NCBI GenBank assembly: GCA_050942555.1
Contig: JBMNNN010000027.1
Location: 1-16,102 of the forward strand
DNA: 16,102 nucleotides
Reading direction: 5' to 3'
Source of the DNA: JAAYXU01 sp050942555
GTDB taxonomy: Bacteria; Bacillota; Clostridia; Christensenellales; UMGS416
Made by a program: the position numbers and the translations under genes. Numbering within the stretch: the first letter of the stretch is position 1; every line of letters begins with the position of its first letter. Below, piece by piece: positions 7,761 to 14,149 of this stretch. Under the pieces are notes generated by a model. That model did not search any database. It was not told where the DNA came from and saw only the letters and a list, made by a program, of their open reading frames with translations.

Positions 7761-8804
7761 ATGGCCAAAGTAAAGTGGGGCGTGCTTGGCGCGGGAGGCA
7801 TCGCGCGCCGCAGAACCATCCCCGGCCTTATAAAAGCCCGCAACGCGGAGCTCGTCGCCGTCATGGATACGGCAGAGGGGCTGGCGCATGAGGTCAAAGC
7901 CGAATTCGGCGCCAGGCGGGCCTATACCACAACCAGGGCGCTGCTGGCCGATCCCGAAGTGGAGGCGGTCTACATCGCGTCGCCGGTGGCGTTTCATAAG
8001 GAGCAGGCGCTGGCCTGCGCCGCTTCCGGAAAGCATATTCTCATCGAGAAGCCTATCGCTCTGACCGCGCGGGAAGGGGAGGAGGTCGCAAAGGCCTGCG
8101 ACGACGCCGGGATTATCGCAGCGGCAGGCTTTATGATGCGCCTGCATACCTACCACCGGCAGCTTCGCGAGCTCGTCGCCGCCGGGCGGCTTGGCAGGAT
8201 CGTATCCTGCCGGGCGCAGCTGACATGCTGGTATCCCGAGATCCCCGGCGCGTGGCGGCAGTATACAGCCACCTCGGGCGGCGGGGCGATGATGGACATG
8301 GGCATCCACTGCATCGACCTCATCCAGTACATTACCGGCGCGAAAGCCGTCCGGGTATCGGGCATGACCGATACGCTGGCTTTCGGCTACGAGGTGGAGG
8401 ACGCCTCTACCCTGCTGCTGCGCCTCGATAACGGCGCAATCGCCAGCGTCGAGGCATACTTCTGCATCCCCGACGCGGCGGCCCGCGGCCGTCTGGAGAT
8501 TTACGGCACGCGGGGCAGCGCGCTGTGCGAGGGCACCATCGGCCAGGTCGAGGGCGGCACCGCCGACGTGTTCCTTGGCGACGACACGCTGGGATACGAC
8601 GCCAGGCAGGATCGGGTGGATGTGGCGCCCGTGAAGCTTTCAAGCGACTTTGGCGACATGTACACGAGTCAGATCGAAGCCTTTGGACGCTCGATACTGG
8701 AGGGCGCGCCGGTGGCGGCGCCCCTCGCCGACGCGCTGCAGGCGCAGCGTATCGTGGAGGCGTGCTATGAATCCGCAAAAACGCGCACGACCATCGACCT
8801 GTAG
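7761..8804 (+). CDS. Gfo/Idh/MocA-family NAD(P)-dependent sugar oxidoreductase
   Basis: Oxidoreductase of the glucose-fructose / inositol dehydrogenase family, 347 residues. N-terminal Rossmann fold with KWGVLGAGGIARR (residues 5-17) and VYIASPVAFHKEQAL; catalytic Lys97 in EKP; C-terminal alpha/beta domain with GGGAMMDMGIHCID, giving Asp179 and His183 in the positions of the family's catalytic pair. These enzymes oxidise one hydroxyl of a sugar or cyclitol, often C3, to a ketone, with NAD(P). AAGGAG lies at the correct distance before the ATG. The gene is 21 bases after the aminotransferase and 25 bases before the GH20-like gene. Pairing of this fold with a DegT aminotransferase parallels the NtdC/NtdA pair of kanosamine metabolism in Bacillus subtilis, although here no phosphatase is present. 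Confidence 0.94.
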   Translation: MAKVKWGVLGAGGIARRRTIPGLIKARNAELVAVMDTAEGLAHEVKAEFGARRAYTTTRALLADPEVEAVYIASPVAFHKEQALACAASGKHILIEKPIALTAREGEEVAKACDDAGIIAAAGFMMRLHTYHRQLRELVAAGRLGRIVSCRAQLTCWYPEIPGAWRQYTATSGGGAMMDMGIHCIDLIQYITGAKAVRVSGMTDTLAFGYEVEDASTLLLRLDNGAIASVEAYFCIPDAAARGRLEIYGTRGSALCEGTIGQVEGGTADVFLGDDTLGYDARQDRVDVAPVKLSSDFGDMYTSQIEAFGRSILEGAPVAAPLADALQAQRIVEACYESAKTRTTIDL

Positions 8805-8829
8805 CCCGGGCGGGCGAGGAGAGACGCAT

Positions 8830-11031
8830 ATGAACAACCAAAGCGGTATCATTCCTGTTCCTCAGAATCTGCTCGTCCCCGAGGGGAAACCGATCCTGCT
8901 CGGGCGTCCCGGCGAGGCGCTGTGCCACGTGGATACGGGCGGTCTGCCGGGCGACTGCCTGTCGGGCCAGGCGGCTGAACTGCTGCGCGACCGCCTCAAG
9001 GGCCTCCTGAATGCCGAGCCCGCCGGCAGCCTGCCGATCCGGCTTCTGCTGGGCGAAGCGCCGGGCGGCGTCAAAAACCCGCAGCAGGGCTACCGGCTGG
9101 AGGTCGACGCCGACTCGGTAACCGTGACGGGGTTCGGACCGGCGGGGCTGTATTACGGGGTCATCTCGCTGATCGAGTGCCTCAGGTTCGAGTGCGGCGC
9201 CCTGACGCTGCCGCCCATGCGGATACTGGACTGGCCGGAATTCGCGACGCGGGGGCATTTCATGGAGTGCCGCTTCGGCACGAACCTGATGACCCTTGAC
9301 GACTGGAAGCGCCTGGTCGACCATATGGCGTTCCTGAAGATGAACCAGCTGGTCGTGGGCGTATATGGCTGCTGGTGCGTCCAGTACGACGGCCGGGTCA
9401 GCGAGTACCTGTATGTGCCGCTCAAGACCTGTCCCGACCTTGCGACTCCGGCGGTGATCCGCTACTTCTCGCCGGGAGCCGGCCGCTGGATTGACGAGGA
9501 AAGGCTGCCGCCGATGTTCGCCGACGATTTCCTGGGCGAACTCATTGCGTACGGCAAAAGCAGGGGCGTGACGGTATTTCCGCTGTTTAACTCATTCGGC
9601 CACAATACGCTGATACCGGCCGCATACCCCGAAGTATCCGCCCGGGACGAGAACGGAGAGGCCGCCCTGACGGGTTTTTGCACGCGCAATCCGAAGACCT
9701 ACGCGCTGCTCTTTTCGATATACGACGAGATCATCGACCGGTATCTGGCGCCCAACGGCGTGGACAGCATCCATATAGGACTGGACGAGGTCTGGGACGG
9801 CATCGCCCTCAACGCCGCCGACATATACAGGACGCGATCCCCCTGGTGCCGGTGCGAAAAGTGCCGGGGGGCCGACCGGACCGCCCTTTTTATCGACCAC
9901 GCGATAAAGATCATCAGGTACCTCAAAGACCGGGGCATGCGTAATATATACATGTACCATGACATGCTGATCGGTCACGGCGGCTCGACCGCCGGGGAGG
10001 GCTGCGGGCCCATGGCCGAGGCCCTGAGGGAAAACGATCTCGTGGACAGCGTGGTCGTCGATTGGTGGACCTACGGGGCGCATCCCGGGAAACTCATGTT
10101 CTCGACTACCTGCCCGGAGCTGGGACTCCGCCGCACCGTGAAGCCATGGAACGGGTATTACCACTGGACGGCGCTGACAAACGCGGTGCCCAACATCCGC
10201 CTGCTCTCGGCGATGGGCGCTGCCGAAGGAGCCGAGGGCATCCAGTCCTATTCGTCGTGGGATCCGAGCTACGACCGCACCCATGCCGCGCTGGCCGACT
10301 GCGCATGGAACCCCGGAGGCGCGGGAAGCGCCGCCGACATGACCGACCGGTATGTGGCCCGCCATTTCGCAGCCCGAGCCGGGGAAGCGCGCAGGGCCTT
10401 TGCGCTGCTGGACCGCCTCAGTGAGGACCGCGACGAAAAGGATGCCAAGGGCACGCCCGTTTCCTCCAACTACACGCTGACGCTGCGCACGCTGTCCTAT
10501 TATTTCTACAGCTATGTAAGGGCCGGAAAGCCATACCCGCGGGCGTTCCCGGGCGAAGCCGTGGCCGCGCTGTGGGAGCGTCCCGGAGAAAGCCGCAGGG
10601 CGCTTGAAAGCCTGCTGTCCATCGCGCAGGAAGCCCGGGAGCTTTTTATGAAGGTGGCCGCAGACGCCCGCTGTGACGGGAGAATGGCGCGCCGGTATGC
10701 CTATGAGGCGGGCAATTACCAGTGCCTTGCCAAAGATTACATCGCGCTTCTCCATATGGCCGACATCGCGGAGTCGGACGATCCGGGACGTTTCGATGCG
10801 ATTCGCGGGCTGGCGGGGGAAAGGAAGAGGGCCCGGCTGTCGCTGATGGATGAACTGGAGCGCACCAAAGAACACTTCCTGCTGGCCAGCCATATGCGCA
10901 ATCACAGCATATTCATGCAGTTCTTCGCCGACCTGGAGGGCTATCTCGCGGCGACGCCCGCAAGCGACATACGGCTCGATTTTTCGGATATGCGTTATCT
11001 TGAGAGCGAGGCTTTCAGGAAGCTGCGGTGA
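8830..11031 (+). CDS. GH20-like beta-N-acetylhexosaminidase
   Basis: Glycoside hydrolase resembling family 20, 733 residues, last gene of the operon. The frame is open far upstream into the oxidoreductase gene, but ATG 8830 is chosen: it has GAGGAG 7 bases before it and starts the typical IIPVPQNL segment. Seen: an alpha/beta domain (about 1-120) ending GPAGLYYGVISL, a barrel from about 130 (RGHFMECRFG), PLFNSFGHNTLIP, and the IHIGLDE motif with the Asp319-Glu320 catalytic pair of substrate-assisted GH20 catalysis (family consensus HxGGDE; the second Gly is Leu here). A CRCEKC cluster (Cys340, 342, 345) follows the active-site strand and may bind a metal. The last roughly 250 residues are mostly helical and unassigned. 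No signal peptide: it acts in the cytosol. Other TIM-barrel families are a weaker possibility. Confidence 0.82.
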   Translation: MNNQSGIIPVPQNLLVPEGKPILLGRPGEALCHVDTGGLPGDCLSGQAAELLRDRLKGLLNAEPAGSLPIRLLLGEAPGGVKNPQQGYRLEVDADSVTVTGFGPAGLYYGVISLIECLRFECGALTLPPMRILDWPEFATRGHFMECRFGTNLMTLDDWKRLVDHMAFLKMNQLVVGVYGCWCVQYDGRVSEYLYVPLKTCPDLATPAVIRYFSPGAGRWIDEERLPPMFADDFLGELIAYGKSRGVTVFPLFNSFGHNTLIPAAYPEVSARDENGEAALTGFCTRNPKTYALLFSIYDEIIDRYLAPNGVDSIHIGLDEVWDGIALNAADIYRTRSPWCRCEKCRGADRTALFIDHAIKIIRYLKDRGMRNIYMYHDMLIGHGGSTAGEGCGPMAEALRENDLVDSVVVDWWTYGAHPGKLMFSTTCPELGLRRTVKPWNGYYHWTALTNAVPNIRLLSAMGAAEGAEGIQSYSSWDPSYDRTHAALADCAWNPGGAGSAADMTDRYVARHFAARAGEARRAFALLDRLSEDRDEKDAKGTPVSSNYTLTLRTLSYYFYSYVRAGKPYPRAFPGEAVAALWERPGESRRALESLLSIAQEARELFMKVAADARCDGRMARRYAYEAGNYQCLAKDYIALLHMADIAESDDPGRFDAIRGLAGERKRARLSLMDELERTKEHFLLASHMRNHSIFMQFFADLEGYLAATPASDIRLDFSDMRYLESEAFRKLR

Positions 11032-11053
11032 TATGAATCATGAAGCGGCGCCA

Positions 11054-11084
11054 AACGGGACGGCTGTCGTCAGCCGTCCCCGTT
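11054..11084. terminator. Bidirectional hairpin between convergent transcripts
   Basis: GGGACGGCTG (11057-11066), loop TCGT, CAGCCGTCCC (11071-11080): a perfect 10-bp stem with a 4-base loop; AAC/GTT add three more pairs across one bulged C. It lies 26 bases after the GH20-like stop and contains the stop codon of the minus-strand gene in its loop. Neither strand has a strong U tract after it, so termination may be weak or Rho-assisted. Confidence 0.6.
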
Positions 11085-11573
11085 ATCAACGACGCACTCC
11101 TCGGTGCAATAAAAAACATTCAGGACGAGCTCCCTGGCCTGCGTCTGTTCCAGGTTGTTGAGCGGAATCAGAAAGACCGACGCCCCTTCCTGTCCTACGC
11201 AGAGAGGATGGGCAAAATTGAGCTCGTAGGTAGCAAACTGTTCTGCGGGAACCATGCGAAAATACGTTTCAAGGATCGCATTCGGGTTGAAGACCTGAAT
11301 GACTCCGGCATCGACGGGAGTCGCATTTTCCGGAATGATCGTAACGACAATTTTTGTGATCGCGGAATTTGGCGCGAGATCGACCTTTACCACGTTTTTA
11401 CCCAATTCGCTCCCGAATGCAGGCCGGGACACACATAATGCTCCGCGTTGACAATCACACCCCGATTTGCATGCCAGCCCGATCATCAGGCCTATAACGG
11501 TCGCAAGGACAACACCTATCATGCACAAAAGGCAAACAAAGCAGCGGGACGCACGCTCAAATTTCAGTTCCAT
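11070..11573 (-). CDS. Small membrane-anchored protein of unknown function
   Basis: A 167-residue protein I do not recognise. Residues about 11-34 form one strongly hydrophobic segment (CFVCLLCMIGVVLATVIG and on), so it is probably anchored with the rest outside the membrane. Three Cys lie within or at the start of that segment (11, 14, 17) and four more closely after it (35, 39, 41, 47); a further pair, FYCTEEC, is near the C-terminus. GLAC at residues 32-35 is only a poor lipobox. The remainder is rich in beta-forming residues (NVVKVDLA, ITKIVVTIIPEN, GVIQVFNPN). The ATG is preceded by GGAG 9 bases upstream and a possible promoter (11606-11635). Transcribed alone, convergent with the sugar operon. 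Codon use matches a real gene less clearly than the neighbours, and its GC content is lower. Confidence 0.65.
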   Translation of the reverse strand: MELKFERASRCFVCLLCMIGVVLATVIGLMIGLACKSGCDCQRGALCVSRPAFGSELGKNVVKVDLAPNSAITKIVVTIIPENATPVDAGVIQVFNPNAILETYFRMVPAEQFATYELNFAHPLCVGQEGASVFLIPLNNLEQTQARELVLNVFYCTEECVVDNGDG

Positions 11574-11605
11574 CGTTATCAGCTCCGTCAGGATATTGTT
11601 AATGT

Positions 11606-11635
11606 ATCATACGCGATGATAGATAATAGGGTGAA
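11606..11635 (-). promoter_or_regulatory. Possible promoter of the small membrane protein gene
   Basis: On the reverse strand TTCACC (11630-11635), 18-base spacer, TATGAT (11606-11611). Four of six and five of six matches to consensus. It would place the transcription start about 25 bases before the ATG. The spacing is slightly long and support is moderate. Confidence 0.4.
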
Positions 11636-11682
11636 CTTCCTAAGACTGCCGGTATAACGGGAAACCCGTATATAAAAAGGTG

Positions 11683-11710
11683 TTGCATTTATCAACCAGT
11701 CGTGTATAAT
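11683..11710 (+). promoter_or_regulatory. Promoter of the zinc-ribbon protein transcript
   Basis: -35 TTGCAT (11683-11688), 16-base spacer, perfect -10 TATAAT (11705-11710). Transcription would begin near 11717, leaving a leader of roughly 195 bases before the ATG at 11912, unusually long for this window. Confidence 0.72.
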
Positions 11711-11716
11711 AAAGGC

Positions 11717-11890
11717 GGATCCGGCTCCGGCCGGATAGAAAATCGAACCCCTTGTCTGCCAATATGATCCCTCGTTTCTGTCCCGGACAGCCTGGTTGTC
11801 CGGAAAGGGCTAAAAGAAGCCCGGATTGAATGCGGTGAAACCTGGTAGCAATCGGGGCGTCCGGTTGGCCAAAGCTCATGGGAGCATTAA
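11717..11890 (+). promoter_or_regulatory. Candidate structured 5' leader RNA of the zinc-ribbon gene
   Basis: The long leader can fold into one closed unit. A closing helix pairs CCGGCCGGA (11727-11735) with TCCGGTTGG (11860-11868), nine pairs including two wobbles. Inside it CCCCTTG (11748-11754) pairs with CAA and GGGG (11849-11857, two-base bulge), and CCA (11759-11761) with TGG (11843-11845). At the top are two hairpins: CCGGACA/TGTCCGG (11783-11789/11797-11803) and GGGCT/AGCCC (11807-11811/11818-11822). The 5' strand of the closing helix can instead form a local hairpin ATCCGG/CCGGAT (11719-11724/11731-11736), a switch-like alternative. No known riboswitch class was recognised and no intrinsic terminator lies before the gene. 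It could be a new leader motif, a small RNA in its own right, or chance pairing in GC-rich DNA. Confidence 0.45.
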
Positions 11891-11911
11891 GATAAAGCGA
11901 GGAATCAAAAA

Positions 11912-12223
11912 ATGTACCAGGACGAAACGTTGGTATGCAGGGACTGCGGCGAGGAGTTCGTTTTCACCGTTCAGGAGCAGCAGTTCTACGCCGAGAAGGG
12001 TTTTGAGAACAAGCCCAGCCGGTGCAGGAGCTGCCGCATGGCCCGCAAAGTGGAGCGGAACGACCGCGGCGAGGGAAGCGGCGCAGGCAGGTATGGCCGT
12101 TCCGATCGCGTCATGTACGAGGCGGTCTGCGCCGAGTGCGGCGCTCCGGCGCAGGTGCCCTTTAAGCCCAGGGATGACCGTCCGGTATATTGCCGCGACT
12201 GTTTTTCTAAGAGAAACCGGTAA
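11912..12223 (+). CDS. Zinc-ribbon domain protein with four CxxC pairs
   Basis: A 103-residue protein with two zinc-binding modules. The first (residues 1-45) has C9-x2-C12 and C38-x2-C41 around the FVFTVQEQQFYAEKGFENKP segment typical of the probable zinc-ribbon domain found in many Firmicutes. The second has C73-x2-C76, exactly 17 residues, then C94-x2-C97, the CxxC-x17-CxxC type domain. A basic, Gly/Arg-rich linker (about 46-66) joins them, hinting at nucleic-acid contact. The molecular role of this family is not established. GAGGAA sits 7 bases before the ATG. The gene has its own promoter, a long leader that may be structured, and a strong terminator after it, so it is a single-gene unit. 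Confidence 0.88.
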   Translation: MYQDETLVCRDCGEEFVFTVQEQQFYAEKGFENKPSRCRSCRMARKVERNDRGEGSGAGRYGRSDRVMYEAVCAECGAPAQVPFKPRDDRPVYCRDCFSKRNR

Positions 12224-12242
12224 TATGACTGCGTGCGCAATA

Positions 12243-12275
12243 GGAGCGGCCATATGGCCGCTCCATTTTCTATTT
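12243..12275 (+). terminator. Intrinsic terminator after the zinc-ribbon gene
   Basis: GGAGCGGCC (12243-12251), loop ATAT, GGCCGCTCC (12256-12264): a perfect 9-bp stem followed by ATTTTCTATTT. It begins 20 bases after the stop codon. It separates the zinc-ribbon unit from the DtxR-family regulator. Confidence 0.88.
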
Positions 12276-12319
12276 GCCCGTATCAGCGCATTTTTTGCCG
12301 TATCGCTCGTATTTTTGCG

Positions 12320-12339
12320 CTCCTATTGTATAATAGGAG
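12320..12339. promoter_or_regulatory. -10 box embedded in a palindromic putative operator
   Basis: CTCCTATT (12320-12327), GTAT, AATAGGAG (12332-12339): a perfect inverted repeat with 8-base arms. The -10 box TATAAT (12329-12334) lies at its centre. No good -35 is visible at 16-18 bases. A dimeric regulator bound here would block RNA polymerase, and the nearest regulator gene is the DtxR-family gene 38 bases downstream, so autoregulation is likely. The sequence does not look like the classical DtxR or MntR box. Confidence 0.6.
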
Positions 12340-12377
12340 TGTACCTGCGCGGAATGCCGGTCGTTTGGAGGGATCCT

Positions 12378-12776
12378 ATGAAGCTGACCGTTTCGATGGA
12401 AAACTATCTGGAGGCCATATACGAGCTCACAGAGGGGAAAAGCGGCGCGCGCGTCTCGGATATCGCCAGGAAACTGGGCGTTACAAAGGCCAGCACCAAC
12501 AGCGCGATGACGACGCTCTCCGACAAGGGGCTTATCGAGAACGAAAAATACGGGGAAATCTTTCTGACCCCCGCCGGGCTCAATTTGGCGCGCTTCACCG
12601 CGCAAAAACACCAGATCATACGCGAATTCCTGACCAGGGCGCTGGGCATTGACCCTGCCGTGGCCGACGCGGACGCCTGCGCGATCGAGCATGTGATCAG
12701 TCTGGAGTCGGTGGCCGCGATGAAGCAGCTCCTGCCGGACGACGATCAGCGCGGGGATTCGGAAACCGGGGTCTGA
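12378..12776 (+). CDS. DtxR/MntR-family metal-dependent transcriptional regulator
   Basis: Short DtxR-type repressor of 132 residues, lacking the SH3-like third domain (like MntR). Residues 1-70 hold the winged helix-turn-helix (SMENYLEAIYELTEG, ARVSDIARKLGVTKASTNSA, then LSDKGLIENEKYGEIFLT); residues 70-120 form the dimerisation helices. Metal-site candidates: His78, Cys101, Glu104 and His105 (DACAIEHVIS, like the Cys-Glu-His of DtxR). The position of DtxR Met10 / MntR Asp8 is Asn9, so metal selectivity cannot be assigned to iron or manganese. The frame is open far upstream, but ATG 12378 is right: it gives the family N-terminus and has GGAGGG 5 bases before it. Its promoter sits in a palindrome. 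The MFS gene follows after about 100 bases with no terminator between, so they may be co-transcribed. Confidence 0.9.
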   Translation: MKLTVSMENYLEAIYELTEGKSGARVSDIARKLGVTKASTNSAMTTLSDKGLIENEKYGEIFLTPAGLNLARFTAQKHQIIREFLTRALGIDPAVADADACAIEHVISLESVAAMKQLLPDDDQRGDSETGV

Positions 12777-12877
12777 GGGATCGCTTCGCGAATGGCAGAA
12801 GAAAGAGGAGACAGTATCAATTGCATGGGTGTACATATCCTGCACCTGCACAATGGTCTACGGGGGAAAAGGGCTGT

Positions 12878-14149
12878 ATGGGAGTCATTAAAACGATGCG
12901 TTCGAACTATCGATGGATTATCGCCGCCGTCTGCTTTTGTTCATGCTTTCTGGCGCTGGGCCTTATGAACGGGACAAGCTCATTATATATTATCCCTGTC
13001 ACGAGCGCTTTTGGCGTTACCCGAAGCGCCTTTTCAGTCACCATTTCGCTGCGTTTCCTGATGCAGGCGATCCTGAATCTCGGATTTGGCTTTTTTGTAA
13101 CAAGGCTGGGGGCCCGCGCGATGATGTCTATGGGCATGCTTGCCGTGGGCAGCGCGTTCGTCTGCTTCTCCAAAGCCGACAGCCTGTTGCTGTTCTACAT
13201 CGGAGGGGCGCTCCTTGGATGGGGCCTCGGCTGGACAAGCACCACGATTTGCGCGAGTCTTATCAATACATGGTTTCAGCGCAGAAAGGGCACCGTCACC
13301 GGATTTGTGATGGCAGGAAACGGCATCGGCGGCGCGCTGTCAAGCATCATCATCGGGGAGTGGCTATCGCGGTATGGCTGGCGCGTTTCCTACATGAATA
13401 CCGCTTGGATCGCTTTTCTCTTCGTACTTCCTGTATTTCTGCTGGTGCGCGACAAGCCGTGGGACCAGGGGGCAGCCGCGCATATGCCGCCCGAAACCGA
13501 TGATCGAAAAAGCCCGGCCCATTTTGAGGGCCTCACGCTCAGACAAGCATGCAGGCGCCCGTATTTCTACATATCGCTGCTATGCACATTCCTCATAGGC
13601 TTTATGATCAATTCGCTCTATCAGGCGACGGTTCCCCATGTGCAGGACTTGGGTTTGGGAGCCGATTTTTCCGCGGTGATACTGAGCATTTTTATGGTCA
13701 CCATCGCGTTTTCGAAGTTTTTTGTCGGTTTTCTTCACGACCGCATCGGTTTTCGGAAAACCTATATGCTGTGCCTGGCCTGCGCGATGGTCGCCGCAAT
13801 CCTTTTTATAACGATGAAAAGCAGGGTGGTCGCTGTCGCCTGTGCGGTCATTCAGGGGTTCTGCCTGCCCCTTGAAACCGTTTTGATTCCGCTGATCGTA
13901 TTGAAGCTGTTTGGGAACAAGGACTTCGCTTCGATCTTCGGATTGTTTACCGCCTTTTCCTCCGCGGGTATTGCTGCGGGAAACCCGCTGTTCAGCCTTG
14001 CGCATGACCTGTGGGGAAGCTATACCCATGCGGCGCTCCTGTATGCCGTCCTGCTTGGAATCATTATCGTATCGATGGTGTTCGTCTTCCGTGCGGCCGA
14101 AAAGGAGCATGCGGACGATGCTGCAAAATACGGCAAAGTGCTCGCATGA
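12878..14149 (+). CDS. Major facilitator superfamily transporter
   Basis: Twelve-helix inner-membrane carrier, 423 residues from ATG 12878. Hydrophobic segments start with WIIAAVCFCSCFLALGLMNG and run in two blocks of six, separated by a charged loop at about residues 195-220 (RDKPWDQG through RKSPAHFEG). GLGWTSTTICASLINTWF followed by QRRKGTVTGFVMAGNGIGG and the FLHDRIGFRKTYML loop are typical of the oxalate/formate and monocarboxylate-like MFS carriers, which suggests an organic anion substrate, though this is not certain. An in-frame TTG at 12821 with GAGGAG 10 bases before it would add 19 residues (HGCTYPAPAQ and on); this is possible but unlike family N-termini. Lies downstream of the DtxR-type gene. 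Its relation to the sugar operon 2 kb away is unproven. Confidence 0.88.
   Translation: MGVIKTMRSNYRWIIAAVCFCSCFLALGLMNGTSSLYIIPVTSAFGVTRSAFSVTISLRFLMQAILNLGFGFFVTRLGARAMMSMGMLAVGSAFVCFSKADSLLLFYIGGALLGWGLGWTSTTICASLINTWFQRRKGTVTGFVMAGNGIGGALSSIIIGEWLSRYGWRVSYMNTAWIAFLFVLPVFLLVRDKPWDQGAAAHMPPETDDRKSPAHFEGLTLRQACRRPYFYISLLCTFLIGFMINSLYQATVPHVQDLGLGADFSAVILSIFMVTIAFSKFFVGFLHDRIGFRKTYMLCLACAMVAAILFITMKSRVVAVACAVIQGFCLPLETVLIPLIVLKLFGNKDFASIFGLFTAFSSAGIAAGNPLFSLAHDLWGSYTHAALLYAVLLGIIIVSMVFVFRAAEKEHADDAAKYGKVLA

Noticed and set aside
6993..8309. 438-codon open frame on the minus strand opposite the aminotransferase and oxidoreductase genes
   Set aside because: It is antisense to two well-recognised genes, has a Pro/His/Gly-rich non-protein-like composition and no family motif. 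Long antisense frames are expected in GC-rich coding DNA.
8650..8829. Upstream extension of the GH20-like frame
   Set aside because: It lies inside the oxidoreductase gene; ATG 8830 has a good ribosome binding site and the proper N-terminal segment.
9592..10905. 437-codon open frame on the minus strand opposite the GH20-like gene
   Set aside because: Antisense shadow of a gene with a recognised catalytic motif; no ribosome binding site and no motif of its own.
11849..11868. Resemblance of the leader segment with GCGGTGAAACC to part of a cobalamin riboswitch
   Set aside because: The other conserved boxes (GCCACTG, the B12 box) are absent, and the overall fold differs.
11826..12377. N-terminal extension of the DtxR-type frame by 184 codons
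   Set aside because: It overlaps the zinc-ribbon gene, crosses the intrinsic terminator and a promoter, and the family N-terminus begins at ATG 12378 with its own ribosome binding site.
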